A stretch of DNA of 64,000 nucleotides. Source: CAVTTH01 sp963737545 (GTDB lineage: Bacteria; Verrucomicrobiota; Verrucomicrobiia; Chthoniobacterales; UBA10450). The stretch lies in NCBI GenBank assembly GCA_963737545.1, contig CAVTTH010000003.1:682001-746000 (forward strand), read 5' to 3'. The notes beneath the pieces were generated by a model that made no database searches, was not told where the DNA came from, and saw nothing but the letters and a program-made list of their open reading frames with translations. Shown here piece by piece: positions 35,405 through 44,174 of the stretch (positions are counted from its first letter, which is position 1; each line of letters starts with the position of its first letter). The position numbers and the translations under genes are program-made.

Positions 35405-36796
35405 ATGCAACAAGAGAAAAGATTATTTGGCACCGACGGCGTCCGGGGCGTCGCCAATGTCGAACCGGTCACCGCCGAAACCACGTTAAAACTGGGACGC
35501 GCCGCCGCCCATGTTTTTACGAAACTGAATCCGCGCACGCTACCCGCCGGGGTGCGGCCCAAGATTGTGCTCGGAAAAGACACGCGCCTTTCCGGTTACA
35601 TGCTGGAAAACGCCCTCGTCGCCGGGATTACTTCGTTAGGCGTTGATGTCCTCGTGATTGGGCCGTTGCCGACACCCGGTGTAGCCTACATTACCCGGTC
35701 ATTACGCGCCGACGCCGGCATTGTTCTCTCCGCTTCCCACAACCCGTATGAAGATAACGGGATCAAATTTTTCCGGCACGACGGGTACAAGCTCGATGAC
35801 AAAATCGAGCAGGAGATCGAGCAGCTGGTTTTCACCGGCGAGATCGATTCCGTGCGGCCAACCGCAGGAAAAATCGGCCGCGCCACGCGTATCGACGACG
35901 CCCTCGGTCGGTATGTGGAATTTGCCAAGGCCAGCTTTCCTCGCGGAATGTCATTGGAGAAAATGCGGATCGCCGTCGATGTCGCGAACGGGGCCGGCTA
36001 CAAATCGACTCCGTGCATATTGCGCGAACTCGGCGCCGAACTCACGATTGCCCACAACCAACCAAACGGGACGAACATCAACGCAAAGTGCGGCAGCACA
36101 TTTCCAGCGGAGATTCAGCGCCTGGTGAAACAAAGCGGTGCACAAATCGGGATCGCGAATGATGGCGATGCTGATCGTGTTTTGCTCGCCGACGAAAACG
36201 GAGCGCTCGTCGACGGCGACGAAATTCTGGCCATCGCATCGGTTGACCTCCTTCAATCAGGGAAGCTCCGCGAAGATACGCTGGTCGCGACCGTGATGAG
36301 CAATCTCGGGCTGGACGAAGCGCTCGGCGCACACGGAGGCAAGGTCATTCGTACAAAAGTAGGCGATCGCTACGTGATCGAGGAAATGGTGCGGCGAGAT
36401 TTGAACCTCGGCGGTGAACAAAGCGGGCACATGATTTTTCGCGATTTCACGACAACCGGCGATGGCATCATCAGCGCTCTGCAAATTCTGCGGATCATGA
36501 AGGCGAGCGGCAAATCGCTCAGTGAACTAAAAAGGTGTCTGACAAAATATCCGCAGGCCCAGCGCAATCTAATGGTAAAAGAAAAGCCGCCGCTGTCGGA
36601 CCTGCCCGCCGTCATGAAACTGGTGAACGAAGCAGAAAAGGAGCTTTCCGGAAAAGGCCGAGTGCTGTTGCGCTATTCCGGAACGGAGCCGAAAATTCGA
36701 CTGCTGATCGAAGGTCGCGAGTTGGCGTTGATCGATCGCCAGGCCAACCGGATCGCGGAAGCAATTCAACACGCCATTGGAGCAAACCAGAAGTGA
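35405..36796 (+). CDS. glmM: Phosphoglucosamine mutase
   Basis: The 463-residue enzyme converts glucosamine-6-phosphate to glucosamine-1-phosphate for UDP-GlcNAc synthesis. It shows RLFGTDGVRGVAN at the N-terminus, the phosphoserine loop GIVLSASHNPYEDNGIKFF (Ser111), the Mg-binding loop NDGDADR, GGEQSGHMIF (substrate loop), and RYSGTEPKIRLLIEG (phosphate loop). The ATG at 35405 matches the family start; the ORF upstream overlaps the previous gene. Confidence 0.96.
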   Translation: MQQEKRLFGTDGVRGVANVEPVTAETTLKLGRAAAHVFTKLNPRTLPAGVRPKIVLGKDTRLSGYMLENALVAGITSLGVDVLVIGPLPTPGVAYITRSLRADAGIVLSASHNPYEDNGIKFFRHDGYKLDDKIEQEIEQLVFTGEIDSVRPTAGKIGRATRIDDALGRYVEFAKASFPRGMSLEKMRIAVDVANGAGYKSTPCILRELGAELTIAHNQPNGTNINAKCGSTFPAEIQRLVKQSGAQIGIANDGDADRVLLADENGALVDGDEILAIASVDLLQSGKLREDTLVATVMSNLGLDEALGAHGGKVIRTKVGDRYVIEEMVRRDLNLGGEQSGHMIFRDFTTTGDGIISALQILRIMKASGKSLSELKRCLTKYPQAQRNLMVKEKPPLSDLPAVMKLVNEAEKELSGKGRVLLRYSGTEPKIRLLIEGRELALIDRQANRIAEAIQHAIGANQK

Positions 36797-36810
36797 TCTG
36801 TAAGCGCGAT

Positions 36811-36918
36811 GTCATCCCGAACGAAGTGAGGGACCTCACCCACTTTGGTGAATCACACAAATGAAGCTTGCACGTCGCCGACTTCGAATGCGAGGTCCCT
36901 TGCTCCGCTCAGGATGAC
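36811..36918. repeat. Type-1 inverted repeat (GTCATCCCGA family)
   Basis: gtcatcccgaacgaagtgagggacctc at one end and gaggtcccttgctccgctcaggatgac at the other form an imperfect inverted repeat about 108 bp long between glmM and scpB. Family copies also lie at 38287, 57674, 58594, 61036 and 62924. Confidence 0.8.
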
Positions 36919-36933
36919 AAGCTTCTTTTTACC

Positions 36934-37587
36934 ATGACGCTCTCTCAAGTTATCGAAGCGTTACTTTTCGCCGCGCAAAAGCCATTGAGCACGCGCGAAA
37001 TTCTCACGGTCGTCAAGGGCGCGGGAGGCTCGGACGAATTTGCCCCTAACGAATTCGCGAATGCGAGGCAGGCGGAAATCGCAGCCGCACTCGAGAAATT
37101 GAAAATCGAATACATCGACCAGGGCCGTGCCTTTCAGCTCCTCGAAAAGGCTGAGGGCTGGCAGCTCGCCAGCGACCCGGCCTATGCAGCCTGGGTCCGG
37201 CAATTATTCCCGGCGCCGAAACCGGCGCGGCTGACCTCGCCTGGTCTCGAAACCCTGGCTATCATCGCCTACCGCCAGCCGATCACGCGCGCCGATGTCG
37301 AGGCAGTCCGCGGCGTCGCGATCGATGGTGTTTTGCAGACGTTGATGGAACGCGGCTTGGTCAAAATCGCGGGACGTGCGGAAGTCCCGGGACGTCCGTT
37401 ACTCTACGAAACGACGCAATTTTTTCTGGAACACTTCGGTCTGCGAAATCTCGATGAGCTTCCGAACGCGGAGGAATTGCGGACGCGATATCTTCCCTCC
37501 GCGCCACGTCCTTCCGCGATCGCGTCGGTCGAGTCGGCCCCGTCTGCGGCGGGCGAAACGAATCCGCCGGCACCCGCGCAAGATTGA
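36934..37587 (+). CDS. scpB: Chromosome segregation and condensation protein ScpB
   Basis: The 217-residue product has two winged-helix domains: SQVIEALLFAAQKPLSTREI and LETLAIIAYRQPITRADVEA, followed by VRGVAIDGVLQTLMERGLVK and GRPLLYETTQFFLEHFGL, all classic ScpB signatures. The C-terminal 40 residues are a Pro/Ala-rich tail. ScpB bridges SMC and the kleisin ScpA in condensin; scpA and smc are not in this window. The start at 36934 lies just after the inverted repeat. Confidence 0.95.
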   Translation: MTLSQVIEALLFAAQKPLSTREILTVVKGAGGSDEFAPNEFANARQAEIAAALEKLKIEYIDQGRAFQLLEKAEGWQLASDPAYAAWVRQLFPAPKPARLTSPGLETLAIIAYRQPITRADVEAVRGVAIDGVLQTLMERGLVKIAGRAEVPGRPLLYETTQFFLEHFGLRNLDELPNAEELRTRYLPSAPRPSAIASVESAPSAAGETNPPAPAQD

Positions 37588-37633
37588 CTTGCCATTTCTT
37601 TTGGCGACGCTGTCACACAACCGGAATCCATCT

Positions 37634-38278
37634 ATGAAAGAACTCGCTCGCGGATGTGGAAAAGTCTTAGTGCTCCTCCTGCTGCTTTTCGGAACCAACG
37701 GGTGCTCAACCTACAATCGATTAATCATGTTGGAGCAGAACGTGAATAAAAAATGGGCGGACGTGCAATCGGTCTATCAGCGAAGGGCAGATTTGATCCC
37801 GAATTTGGTGAACACTGTCTCCGGCGCCGCGAATTTCGAGAAGTCCACGTTGACGGAAGTCACAAACGCGCGCGCGAGCGTCGGCCAGGTGAAACTCGAC
37901 CCGAGCAAGGCGCCGACCGATGCGGCTGAGTTGGAAAAGTTCCAGCAGGCGCAAGGGCAATTGAGTACCGCATTATCGCGTCTTCTGGTCGTGAGTGAAA
38001 ACTATCCCCAGTTGCGCGCGACGGAAGCCTTTCAGAATCTGCAGGCACAACTCGAAGGCACAGAAAATCGCATTTCAGTCGAACGAAATAATTTTAACAC
38101 CGCTGTGCAGGAGTACAACACCGCGCTCGGCACATTTCCGACGAACATGTTAAACAAGATGTTCGGATTCAAGCCGCGCCCATTCTTCACGGCGCAGGCT
38201 GGGAGCGAGAAAGCGCCCACAGTGAATTTCAATTTTGGCAGTCCAGCTCCTTCACCTGCGCCGGCGAGCACGCCGTAA
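37634..38278 (+). CDS. LemA-family lipoprotein
   Basis: A 214-residue product. The lipoprotein signal (VLVLLLLLFGTNGCSTYNRL) has a lipobox cysteine. The LemA helical core follows: NVNKKWADVQSVYQRRADLI, PNLVNTVSGAANFEKSTLTE, and RISVERNNFNTAVQEYNTAL. The C-terminal proline-rich tail is unusual but short. LemA proteins are membrane-linked coiled-coil bundles of uncertain function. Two TPM-domain genes follow, a common LemA-TPM grouping. Confidence 0.93.
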   Translation: MKELARGCGKVLVLLLLLFGTNGCSTYNRLIMLEQNVNKKWADVQSVYQRRADLIPNLVNTVSGAANFEKSTLTEVTNARASVGQVKLDPSKAPTDAAELEKFQQAQGQLSTALSRLLVVSENYPQLRATEAFQNLQAQLEGTENRISVERNNFNTAVQEYNTALGTFPTNMLNKMFGFKPRPFFTAQAGSEKAPTVNFNFGSPAPSPAPASTP

Positions 38279-38286
38279 TTACGGGT

Positions 38287-38370
38287 GTCATCCCGAGCGA
38301 AATCGAGGGATCCCGTGAGAGTGAACTTAAAGGTAGCGCAGCGGGATCCCTCGACCTCGCTCGGGATGAC
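38287..38370. repeat. Type-1 inverted repeat between lemA and the first TPM gene
   Basis: gtcatcccgagcgaaatcgaggg and ccctcgacctcgctcgggatgac form a nearly perfect inverted repeat of about 84 bp. The right arm reads STSLGMT in the frame of the following gene. Confidence 0.85.
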
Positions 38371-38374
38371 CGCA

Positions 38375-39130
38375 ATGGGAACGCGACTTTTTCTTGCGTT
38401 GGTTGCTCTCTTCGCCAGCGCGATCTGCAGCCTCGCGGCCGAAGTCATTCCGCCCAAGCCTGACCGCTACTTCAACGATTACGCCCACGTCGTTTCACCG
38501 GAAGCGGCCCTGCGTTTCAATGAGCAGCTCGCGCAATTCGAACGCGACACTTCCAATCAGGTGGTCGTCGCGGTTTTTCCGAAAATGCAGAGCGATTCAT
38601 CAATCGACGATTACACGCAACGCGTCGCGCAAGCCTGGGGCGTTGGACAAAAGGACCGGAGAAATGGCGCCGTTCTTTTCGTTTTCATCCAGGACCGCAA
38701 GATGTTTATCCAAGTCGGTTACGGACTGGAAGGGGCGCTGCCTGACGTTACTGCCTTCGACATTACGGAGCGGCATATCAAACCGCGTTTCCGCACGGGA
38801 GATTATGAGGGCGGGCTTGCGACCGGAATTGACCTGATCTGCAAGGCGATCCGAGGGGAGTACAAAGGCTCGGGGAAAATCAACAGCGGTCACTCAGGCA
38901 GCCCGATCTCCCCTGGGCTCATCATTTTTCTGATTATCCTTTTTATCTTTATCATGATGAGGTCCGGCCGACGGCGGCGCGGCTATGGGTTTACGGGACG
39001 CGGAGGACCATTTATCGGCGGCTTCGGTGGAGGAGGCTGGTCTGGCGGCTCGTCTTCCGGCGGTGGCTTCAGTGGATTTAGCGGCGGCGGGGGAAGTTTT
39101 GGAGGAGGAGGCGCCGGTTCGAGCTGGTAG
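38375..39130 (+). CDS. TPM-domain membrane protein (YgcG family)
   Basis: The 251-residue protein has a signal peptide (LFLALVALFASAICSLA) and a TPM domain (YFNDYAHVVSPEAALRFNEQ, TSNQVVVAVFPKMQ, GAVLFVFIQDRKMFIQVGYG). One membrane helix (LIIFLIILFIFIMM) follows, then a Gly/Ser-rich tail (GGGGWSGGSSSGGGFSGFSG). TPM domains often act in protein folding or repair at membranes. The ATG at 38375 is chosen; an in-frame ATG at 38366 lies inside the repeat. Part of a lemA-TPM-TPM cluster. Confidence 0.9.
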   Translation: MGTRLFLALVALFASAICSLAAEVIPPKPDRYFNDYAHVVSPEAALRFNEQLAQFERDTSNQVVVAVFPKMQSDSSIDDYTQRVAQAWGVGQKDRRNGAVLFVFIQDRKMFIQVGYGLEGALPDVTAFDITERHIKPRFRTGDYEGGLATGIDLICKAIRGEYKGSGKINSGHSGSPISPGLIIFLIILFIFIMMRSGRRRRGYGFTGRGGPFIGGFGGGGWSGGSSSGGGFSGFSGGGGSFGGGGAGSSW

Positions 39131-39136
39131 GAAAAG

Positions 39137-39574
39137 ATGCGAACGAAGGAATTTCTGGGACGACTCGATAACGCGCGTATTGTCCGGGCGATCAGGGCGG
39201 CGGAGGCGCGAACTTCCGGGGAAATTCGCGTCTACGTTCAGCGGGGATTTCTTGAGGAAGATCCAGTTGTCGCCGCGCAACGCAATTTCCACGAACTGGG
39301 AATGCAGAAAACGCGGGAGCGAAACGCCGTTCTGATTTTTGTCGCTCCGCGCGCGCAGAAATTCGCCGTTATCGGCGATGAGGCCGTTCACCAGAAGTGC
39401 GGCGCAGAATTCTGGCAGAAGCTGGTCGATTCCATGCGAGAGCATTTCCAGAAAGAGAATTTTACAGAAGCACTGGTGAAAGCGATTGATGAAGCCGGAC
39501 ATCTTCTCGCACGTCACTTTGTCAGGAAGCCAGACGACCGCGACGAACTGCCGGACCAGATTATTGAGGGGTGA
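39137..39574 (+). CDS. Second TPM-domain protein, soluble
   Basis: A 145-residue TPM domain without signal or membrane helix: IVRAIRAAEARTSGEIRVYV, NFHELGMQKTRERNAVLIFV and GDEAVHQKCGAEFWQKLVDS. It starts 6 bp after the first TPM gene, so the two are co-expressed. The tail RKPDDRDELPDQIIEG is acidic. The pairing of a membrane-anchored and a soluble TPM protein next to LemA recurs in many bacteria; the joint function is not established. Confidence 0.88.
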   Translation: MRTKEFLGRLDNARIVRAIRAAEARTSGEIRVYVQRGFLEEDPVVAAQRNFHELGMQKTRERNAVLIFVAPRAQKFAVIGDEAVHQKCGAEFWQKLVDSMREHFQKENFTEALVKAIDEAGHLLARHFVRKPDDRDELPDQIIEG

Positions 39575-39884
39575 ATCTGAATGCGGTCCTGTAGCGGCGG
39601 TCTCCGACCATCGGCGTATCGGAAATCCGCAATTGTCGGCGGTCGGAGACCGCCGCTACAGCAAATCTCGCTTGCAAAAGCCTGCCGCTCGTGTTGATTC
39701 CACGTCCGCAGCGAGTTTTTGAACTTGCGCCGTTGGTCCCTGGGTCTTCCGCCGCTTGACGTGAAGCCGCACTCGCCAGGGGAAACCCGGTGCTTCGAAA
39801 GGAAGAAGTCTGAAGTAAGAAGTAAGAAAGGCCGACAGCCTTGCTTTTCATAGTTCATCCCTCCTCCATCATCCCTAAAATCAT
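39575..39884. repeat. Intergenic region with a type-2 inverted repeat at 39590-39660
   Basis: tgtagcggcggtctccgacc (39590-39609) is matched by a perfect 20-bp inverted arm ggtcggagaccgccgctaca (39641-39660). The rest of the 310-bp gap up to rpoA shows no ORF of note; a polypurine stretch (gaaaggaagaagtctgaagtaagaag) lies near 39795-39830. The rpoA promoter or upstream processing site is expected here. Confidence 0.8.
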
Positions 39885-40937
39885 ATGCCAGTTCGTTACG
39901 GTCGTTTTGAAATGCCGAAAACTCTCATCAAAGAGGAAAGTTCGGCCACTGATACCTACGCCAAGTTTGTCGCCGAACCGTTTGAAGCCGGTTACGGTCA
40001 CACCGTTGGAAATTCCCTTCGCCGCGTATTGCTTTCCTCGCTCGAGGGCGCTGCGATTACCGCGGTAAAAATTACCGGCGCCCAGCACGAATTCGCCACC
40101 CTCCCGGGCGTGGTCGAGGACGTGACCGACATCGTTCTCAACTTGAAGCGCGTGAAGTTCCAGGCTGCCGCCGATCATGAAGCGCGGAAGCTTTCGCTTT
40201 CCGTGAACAAGGAAGGCGAGGTGACCGCGGGCGACATTCAAGTCGTGCAGGGTTACGAAGTCCTGAATCCAAAACAGCTGATCTGCACGCTCGACAAGAA
40301 GCACAAGTTTGACGCCGAACTGGAAGTGCGCGTCGGTCGCGGGTTCGCGACCGGTGAAGAGAACAAGCGCGCGGACCAGGCGATCGGCCTCATCCCGATT
40401 GATTCCATTTTTTCGCCAGTCACGCGTGTGAAATACGCGGTGGAAAATACACGTGTCGGACAACGAACCGATTACGACAAACTCATCCTCGAAGTCTGGA
40501 CCGATGGTCGCCTCACCCCTGACGATGCACTGCTGCAAGCATCCGCCATTCTTCGCCATCACCTCGATGTTTTCGTCAACTTCAACGAGGACGTGATCGA
40601 ATTCGACGAAACGCCAGCCGGCGTGAGCGAGGAGAACATGAAGCTCAAGAAACTGCTCAACATGAGCGTAAACGAAATTGAGCTGAGTGTCCGCGCCGCG
40701 AATTGCTTGAACAACGCGAACATCACGACGGTGGGTCAGTTGGCGCAGAAGACCGAGGCGGAGATGCTCAAGTATCGGAACTTCGGGAAGAAATCGCTCA
40801 ACGAAATCAAGGACAAGCTCTTGCAATTGGGCCTGGGCCTCGGCCAGAAATTTGATCCAGGTCTCGTCGACATGCCGGCAAGCGCCGGCGGCGACGGCGC
40901 AAGCATGAACGGTTCGGACGGTTCCGGAAACGACTAG
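39885..40937 (+). CDS. rpoA: RNA polymerase alpha subunit
   Basis: The 350-residue subunit has the N-terminal dimerisation domain (FEAGYGHTVGNSLRRVLLSS, AAITAVKITGAQHEFATLPG) and the C-terminal domain (LNMSVNEIELSVRAANCLNN, ITTVGQLAQKTEAEMLKYRN, FGKKSLNEIKDKL). The alpha-CTD contacts DNA UP elements and activators. rplQ follows by 36 bp, as is usual; the rest of the S10/alpha operon is not in the window. The tail after the CTD is Gly/Ser-rich. Confidence 0.98.
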   Translation: MPVRYGRFEMPKTLIKEESSATDTYAKFVAEPFEAGYGHTVGNSLRRVLLSSLEGAAITAVKITGAQHEFATLPGVVEDVTDIVLNLKRVKFQAAADHEARKLSLSVNKEGEVTAGDIQVVQGYEVLNPKQLICTLDKKHKFDAELEVRVGRGFATGEENKRADQAIGLIPIDSIFSPVTRVKYAVENTRVGQRTDYDKLILEVWTDGRLTPDDALLQASAILRHHLDVFVNFNEDVIEFDETPAGVSEENMKLKKLLNMSVNEIELSVRAANCLNNANITTVGQLAQKTEAEMLKYRNFGKKSLNEIKDKLLQLGLGLGQKFDPGLVDMPASAGGDGASMNGSDGSGND

Positions 40938-40973
40938 CCGTCTTCACCAAGGAATCCAAACGCAGGAGCAGTC

Positions 40974-41432
40974 ATGAGACACCAGAAAAAAACCATCAAA
41001 CTCGGGCTCACGGCGGAACACCGCAAAGCTCTGCTCGCGAACCAGGTTTGCAGTTTGATCGAGCATCAGCGGATCAAAACAACGCTGGCGAAATGCAAAG
41101 CGGTTCGCCCTCTCGCCGAAAAAATGGTCACTCTCGGCAAGAACGGTTCGCTCCACGCACGGCGCACAGCGCTGGCGGTCTTGCGACAGAAAAGTGCGGT
41201 GAAGAAATTATTCGATGACATCGCGCCGCGCAGTGCGAGCCGCAACGGCGGCTACACTCGCATCGTGAAACTCGGGCAACGCAAGAGTGATTCGGCCGCG
41301 GTCGCGTTTCTCGAATGGGTGGATGCGCCGCAGGTGGTGGAAGAGATCGTTCCTGAGGAAAAAGGAAAGGGAAAGGCGAAGAAAGCCAAAGAGCCAGTTG
41401 AGAGCGAAACGAAAGCCGACTCGAAGAAGTAA
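40974..41432 (+). CDS. rplQ: 50S ribosomal protein L17
   Basis: The 152-residue bL17 has the N-terminal core MRHQKKTIKLGLTAEHRKAL, LIEHQRIKTTLAKCKAVRPL and GGYTRIVKLGQRKSDSAAVA. A lysine/glutamate-rich extension at the C-terminus (EKGKGKAKKAKEP) is longer than in E. coli but common in this group. It ends 11 bp from a convergent phosphoesterase gene. Confidence 0.97.
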   Translation: MRHQKKTIKLGLTAEHRKALLANQVCSLIEHQRIKTTLAKCKAVRPLAEKMVTLGKNGSLHARRTALAVLRQKSAVKKLFDDIAPRSASRNGGYTRIVKLGQRKSDSAAVAFLEWVDAPQVVEEIVPEEKGKGKAKKAKEPVESETKADSKK

Positions 41433-41443
41433 TTCTTTCGCTG

Positions 41444-41911
41444 TTAGCGCAGCTGCCTCAACTCCCAGCTGATTTCTCCAGCCAAAGAGATTTGCAGAAA
41501 GGCGACGCTCGCCGGGGCGCCCTGATTGGGCCGCGTCACGCAACCGGGGTTGAGAAAGAGCACGCCTTGGCGACGTTCGTTCCGCGGCACATGCGTATGT
41601 CCATGCAGGAGCACGTCGACATTCTCCGGGGCACGGTCGGGTGGGATGTGCACAAGCCGGAAGCGAATTCCATTTCGTTTGAGATCAACAATCAGCGGCC
41701 ACTCAACGTGACTATCGCAATTGCCACGGACAATCGTCACCGGTGGCCCGAACGTTTCGATCTCCCACAAAACGCTGGGCGCACAAACATCCCCCAGATG
41801 CCAGATTTCATCCGCGCCCTTCGCCAGCGTGGCAATCATCGGTGGCGGCCGATCGTGCGTATCGGCCATTACGAAAATCTTCGTCACAACCAGATGGAAA
41901 GCCTCGCACAA
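41444..41911 (-). CDS. YfcE/MJ0936-type metallophosphoesterase
   Basis: The 155-residue calcineurin-like phosphoesterase has KIFVMADTHD (metal ligands), IWHLGDVCAPSVLWEI, VRGNCDSHVE (GNxD-type motif with His) and VLLHGHTHVPRNER. These give the dinuclear metal site of small YfcE-like phosphodiesterases. It is soluble and cytoplasmic. The start may lie 3-14 codons later, at the second Met. It is convergent with rplQ and divergent from the helicase; its substrate is unknown. Confidence 0.88.
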   Translation of the reverse strand: MCEAFHLVVTKIFVMADTHDRPPPMIATLAKGADEIWHLGDVCAPSVLWEIETFGPPVTIVRGNCDSHVEWPLIVDLKRNGIRFRLVHIPPDRAPENVDVLLHGHTHVPRNERRQGVLFLNPGCVTRPNQGAPASVAFLQISLAGEISWELRQLR

Positions 41912-41987
41912 AGTCCACCAAGTTTCACAACGGAAGGTCTGCGTTCCTTGGAAATGACATTTCCGCGCGAGCGGCTAGCTTCAACAC

Positions 41988-43205
41988 GTGGCATTTAACA
42001 ATTACGGACTCTCACCGGAAGTCGTGCGCGGCACCCAGGCGATGGGCTTCACCGAGCCGACGCCGATTCAACTGCGCGCGTTTCCGATTGTCCTGGCGGG
42101 AAAGGATCTCATCGGCACCGCGCAGACCGGCACCGGCAAGACGGCCGCGTTCGCGCTGCCCATTCTCTCACTCCTGGCCAAACGAGGCAATTTTCGCTGT
42201 CTCGTCCTCGAGCCGACGCGCGAGCTTGCCGCCCAAGTCGAAACCGCATTTCGCGATTACGGGCGTTTCACCGATCTGCGCGCCGCGGTGGTGCATGGCG
42301 GAGTCGGTTACGGCAAGCAACGCGAAGAAGCTGCCCGCGGCAGCGACATCGTTTGCGCCACGCCCGGACGGTTACTCGATCTCCTCGAACAGGGTTCGTT
42401 AAACTTTCGTCACGTCAATATCCTCGTCCTCGATGAGGTGGATCGCATGCTCGACATGGGTTTCTTGCCTGATGTGCGCCGGATCGTTGAAAAAATTTCC
42501 ACCGACCGTCAGACGTTGCTTTTCTCCGCTACGCTTCCGCCCGAGATCGAACGGCTCGCCGCGTGGGTTCTGCGCGATCCGGAGGTCGTAGAAATCGGAG
42601 TCCGCCGTGCTCCAGCGGAAACCGTAACCCACGCGGTCTATCCGGTGGCAGCCGAGCAGAAATTCGATCTGCTCATCGCTCTACTCGAACGCACGAATTA
42701 CGACAGCGCGCTGATTTTTTCCCGCACGAAACACGGAGCCGACCGCATCGCGCACAAACTGAAGACGGCCAAACACGCGGTGGCCGTTCTTCATTCCAAT
42801 CGAACGCAGCGCGAACGGGTGGAAGCGCTCGAAGGTTTCAAATCGGGCAAGTACGAAGTGATGGTTGCGACCGACATCGCCGCGCGCGGCATCGACATCG
42901 CCGGTGTGAGTCACGTCATCAACTACGATGTGCCAGAGCATCCCGAAGATTACGTCCACCGCATTGGCCGCACCGGACGCGCACAGAATGTCGGCGACGC
43001 CTTCACGCTCATGAATGGCGAAGAGCTTTCCTCCTTACAATCGATCGAACGTTTTATCGGGCAAAAAATCCCGCGTCTGAAGCTCGAGAGTTTTCCCTAC
43101 AAATACACGGTGCTCTTCGAACCAGAGTCGGCTGCCAGCGGCAAACGCGCCATCGGTGGCGGGCGGACCCATCGCGGCTATTCGTTTGGAAGAAGACGGC
43201 GTTAG
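41988..43205 (+). CDS. DEAD-box family ATP-dependent RNA helicase with DEVD motif
   Basis: A GTG start at 41988 gives 405 residues resembling RhlE-type helicases. The Q motif is GFTEPTPIQ. Walker A is AQTGTGKT (45-52). Then come PTRELA, TPGRLLDLL, motif II DEVD at 149-152 where DEAD is usual, SAT, ATDIAARGIDIAGV, and the HRIGRTGRAQ motif VI. A short basic Gly/Arg tail (GGGRTHRGYSFGRRRR) probably binds RNA. It would unwind short RNA duplexes in ribosome assembly or decay. A GTG rather than ATG start is the only clear option at the family boundary. Confidence 0.93.
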   Translation: MAFNNYGLSPEVVRGTQAMGFTEPTPIQLRAFPIVLAGKDLIGTAQTGTGKTAAFALPILSLLAKRGNFRCLVLEPTRELAAQVETAFRDYGRFTDLRAAVVHGGVGYGKQREEAARGSDIVCATPGRLLDLLEQGSLNFRHVNILVLDEVDRMLDMGFLPDVRRIVEKISTDRQTLLFSATLPPEIERLAAWVLRDPEVVEIGVRRAPAETVTHAVYPVAAEQKFDLLIALLERTNYDSALIFSRTKHGADRIAHKLKTAKHAVAVLHSNRTQRERVEALEGFKSGKYEVMVATDIAARGIDIAGVSHVINYDVPEHPEDYVHRIGRTGRAQNVGDAFTLMNGEELSSLQSIERFIGQKIPRLKLESFPYKYTVLFEPESAASGKRAIGGGRTHRGYSFGRRRR

Positions 43206-43254
43206 GCCACCGAATTGCTTCTCGCTTCGCGGTCATGAAACGCGGCCGAAGGCG

Positions 43255-43343
43255 AGGTGGATCGGCCGCTCCGCGGGCGATGCTAGAGAGTTTGCGGCTT
43301 CGCCGCCTGACTAAGATCGAGCGACGGAGCGCTCGATCCACCT
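43255..43343. repeat. Type-4 inverted repeat (AGGTGGATCG family)
   Basis: aggtggatcggccgctccg (43255-43273) faces cggagcgctcgatccacct (43325-43343). Between them is a small hairpin gcggcttcgccgc. It lies in the 194-bp gap between the helicase and CDGSH genes. Confidence 0.75.
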
Positions 43344-43399
43344 TTAGTCGGCGCTACAACAAGCTGTCATCTGCAATCGAGATCAGCTAGAGTGCGGAC

Positions 43400-43615
43400 A
43401 TGGCTGAAGTAACAATCGAGACAATCAAGAACGGCCCGTACATCGTGAAGGGAGAAGTGGAATTGATCGACTGCGACGGAAACAAGTTTCCGGTGGAAAA
43501 ACGGATGGCGCTCTGCCGTTGCGGCGCATCGACTGAGAAACCGTTTTGCGACGGCACACATTCCAAGATCGGCTTTCAAGCGGCCGAGAAAGCTGTGCCG
43601 GAATCCAAGGAATGA
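43400..43615 (+). CDS. CDGSH iron-sulfur domain protein
   Basis: A 71-residue single CDGSH domain of mitoNEET type. The cluster ligands C39, C41, C50 and H54 lie in ALCRCGASTEKPFCDGTHSK, binding a [2Fe-2S] cluster through three Cys and one His. The N-terminal strand TIKNGPYIVKGEVELID matches bacterial homologues. It is soluble. Such proteins are redox or Fe-S transfer factors. The stop overlaps the start of the amidohydrolase remnant by 4 bp. Confidence 0.93.
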   Translation: MAEVTIETIKNGPYIVKGEVELIDCDGNKFPVEKRMALCRCGASTEKPFCDGTHSKIGFQAAEKAVPESKE

Positions 43616-44161
43616 AACGCTTTTTTTGGCTTTGCGCTCTGCTTCTCGCCGTCTCAGCGCGAGCCGAAAAAATTTCGCTGGTCGGCGCGACCGGTGATCA
43701 ACCCCACTGACGGCAAGGTTATCCCAAACGCGACGGTGATGATCAACGGCGACAGGATTGAGCGCGTTAGCATGGGCAAGCAAGACGCGGCGTCGCTCGA
43801 CAAACAGGTCGACTGCTTCGATAAATTCATCCTGTCCGGTTACATCGACACCCACGTCCACTTCTTTCAATCCGGCGACATTTACACATGCCCAGACGCC
43901 GTTGAATCCGGCCTGACTCCGATGCAAATTCTCGTCGCGACGACCACTAATGCGGCCAAGGCGTTCGGCGGCACGACCGGCCCGAAGATCGGCGCCATCG
44001 AACCCGGCAATTTCGCTGATCTCGTGATCTTGAACTCGAACCCGCTCGATGACATCGCTCACGCATCCGATATCGATGCCGTAATGAAGAACGGCATTCT
44101 CTATCCCGCCGACTCGATCCTGGCGAACACGCCGGCGAAGGAAGACCACGAGACAAACTAA
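43612..44161 (+). pseudogene. Amidohydrolase remnant with internal deletion and frameshift
   Basis: ATG at 43612 opens a signal-like sequence (MKRFFWLCALLLAVSARAEK) followed by ISLVGAT. A frameshift near 43690 leads to INPTDGKVIPNATVMINGDR and GYIDTHVHFFQSGDIYT, the N-terminal HxH metal motif of amidohydrolases. The text then jumps directly to LTPMQILVATTTNAAKAFGG and IEPGNFADLVILNSNPLDDI, the C-terminal part. The middle 200-plus residues with the remaining metal and catalytic positions are missing. Total is about 180 residues against roughly 430-470 in the family, so it is almost certainly non-functional. Confidence 0.85.
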
Positions 44162-44174
44162 TTCATCCCTGGCG

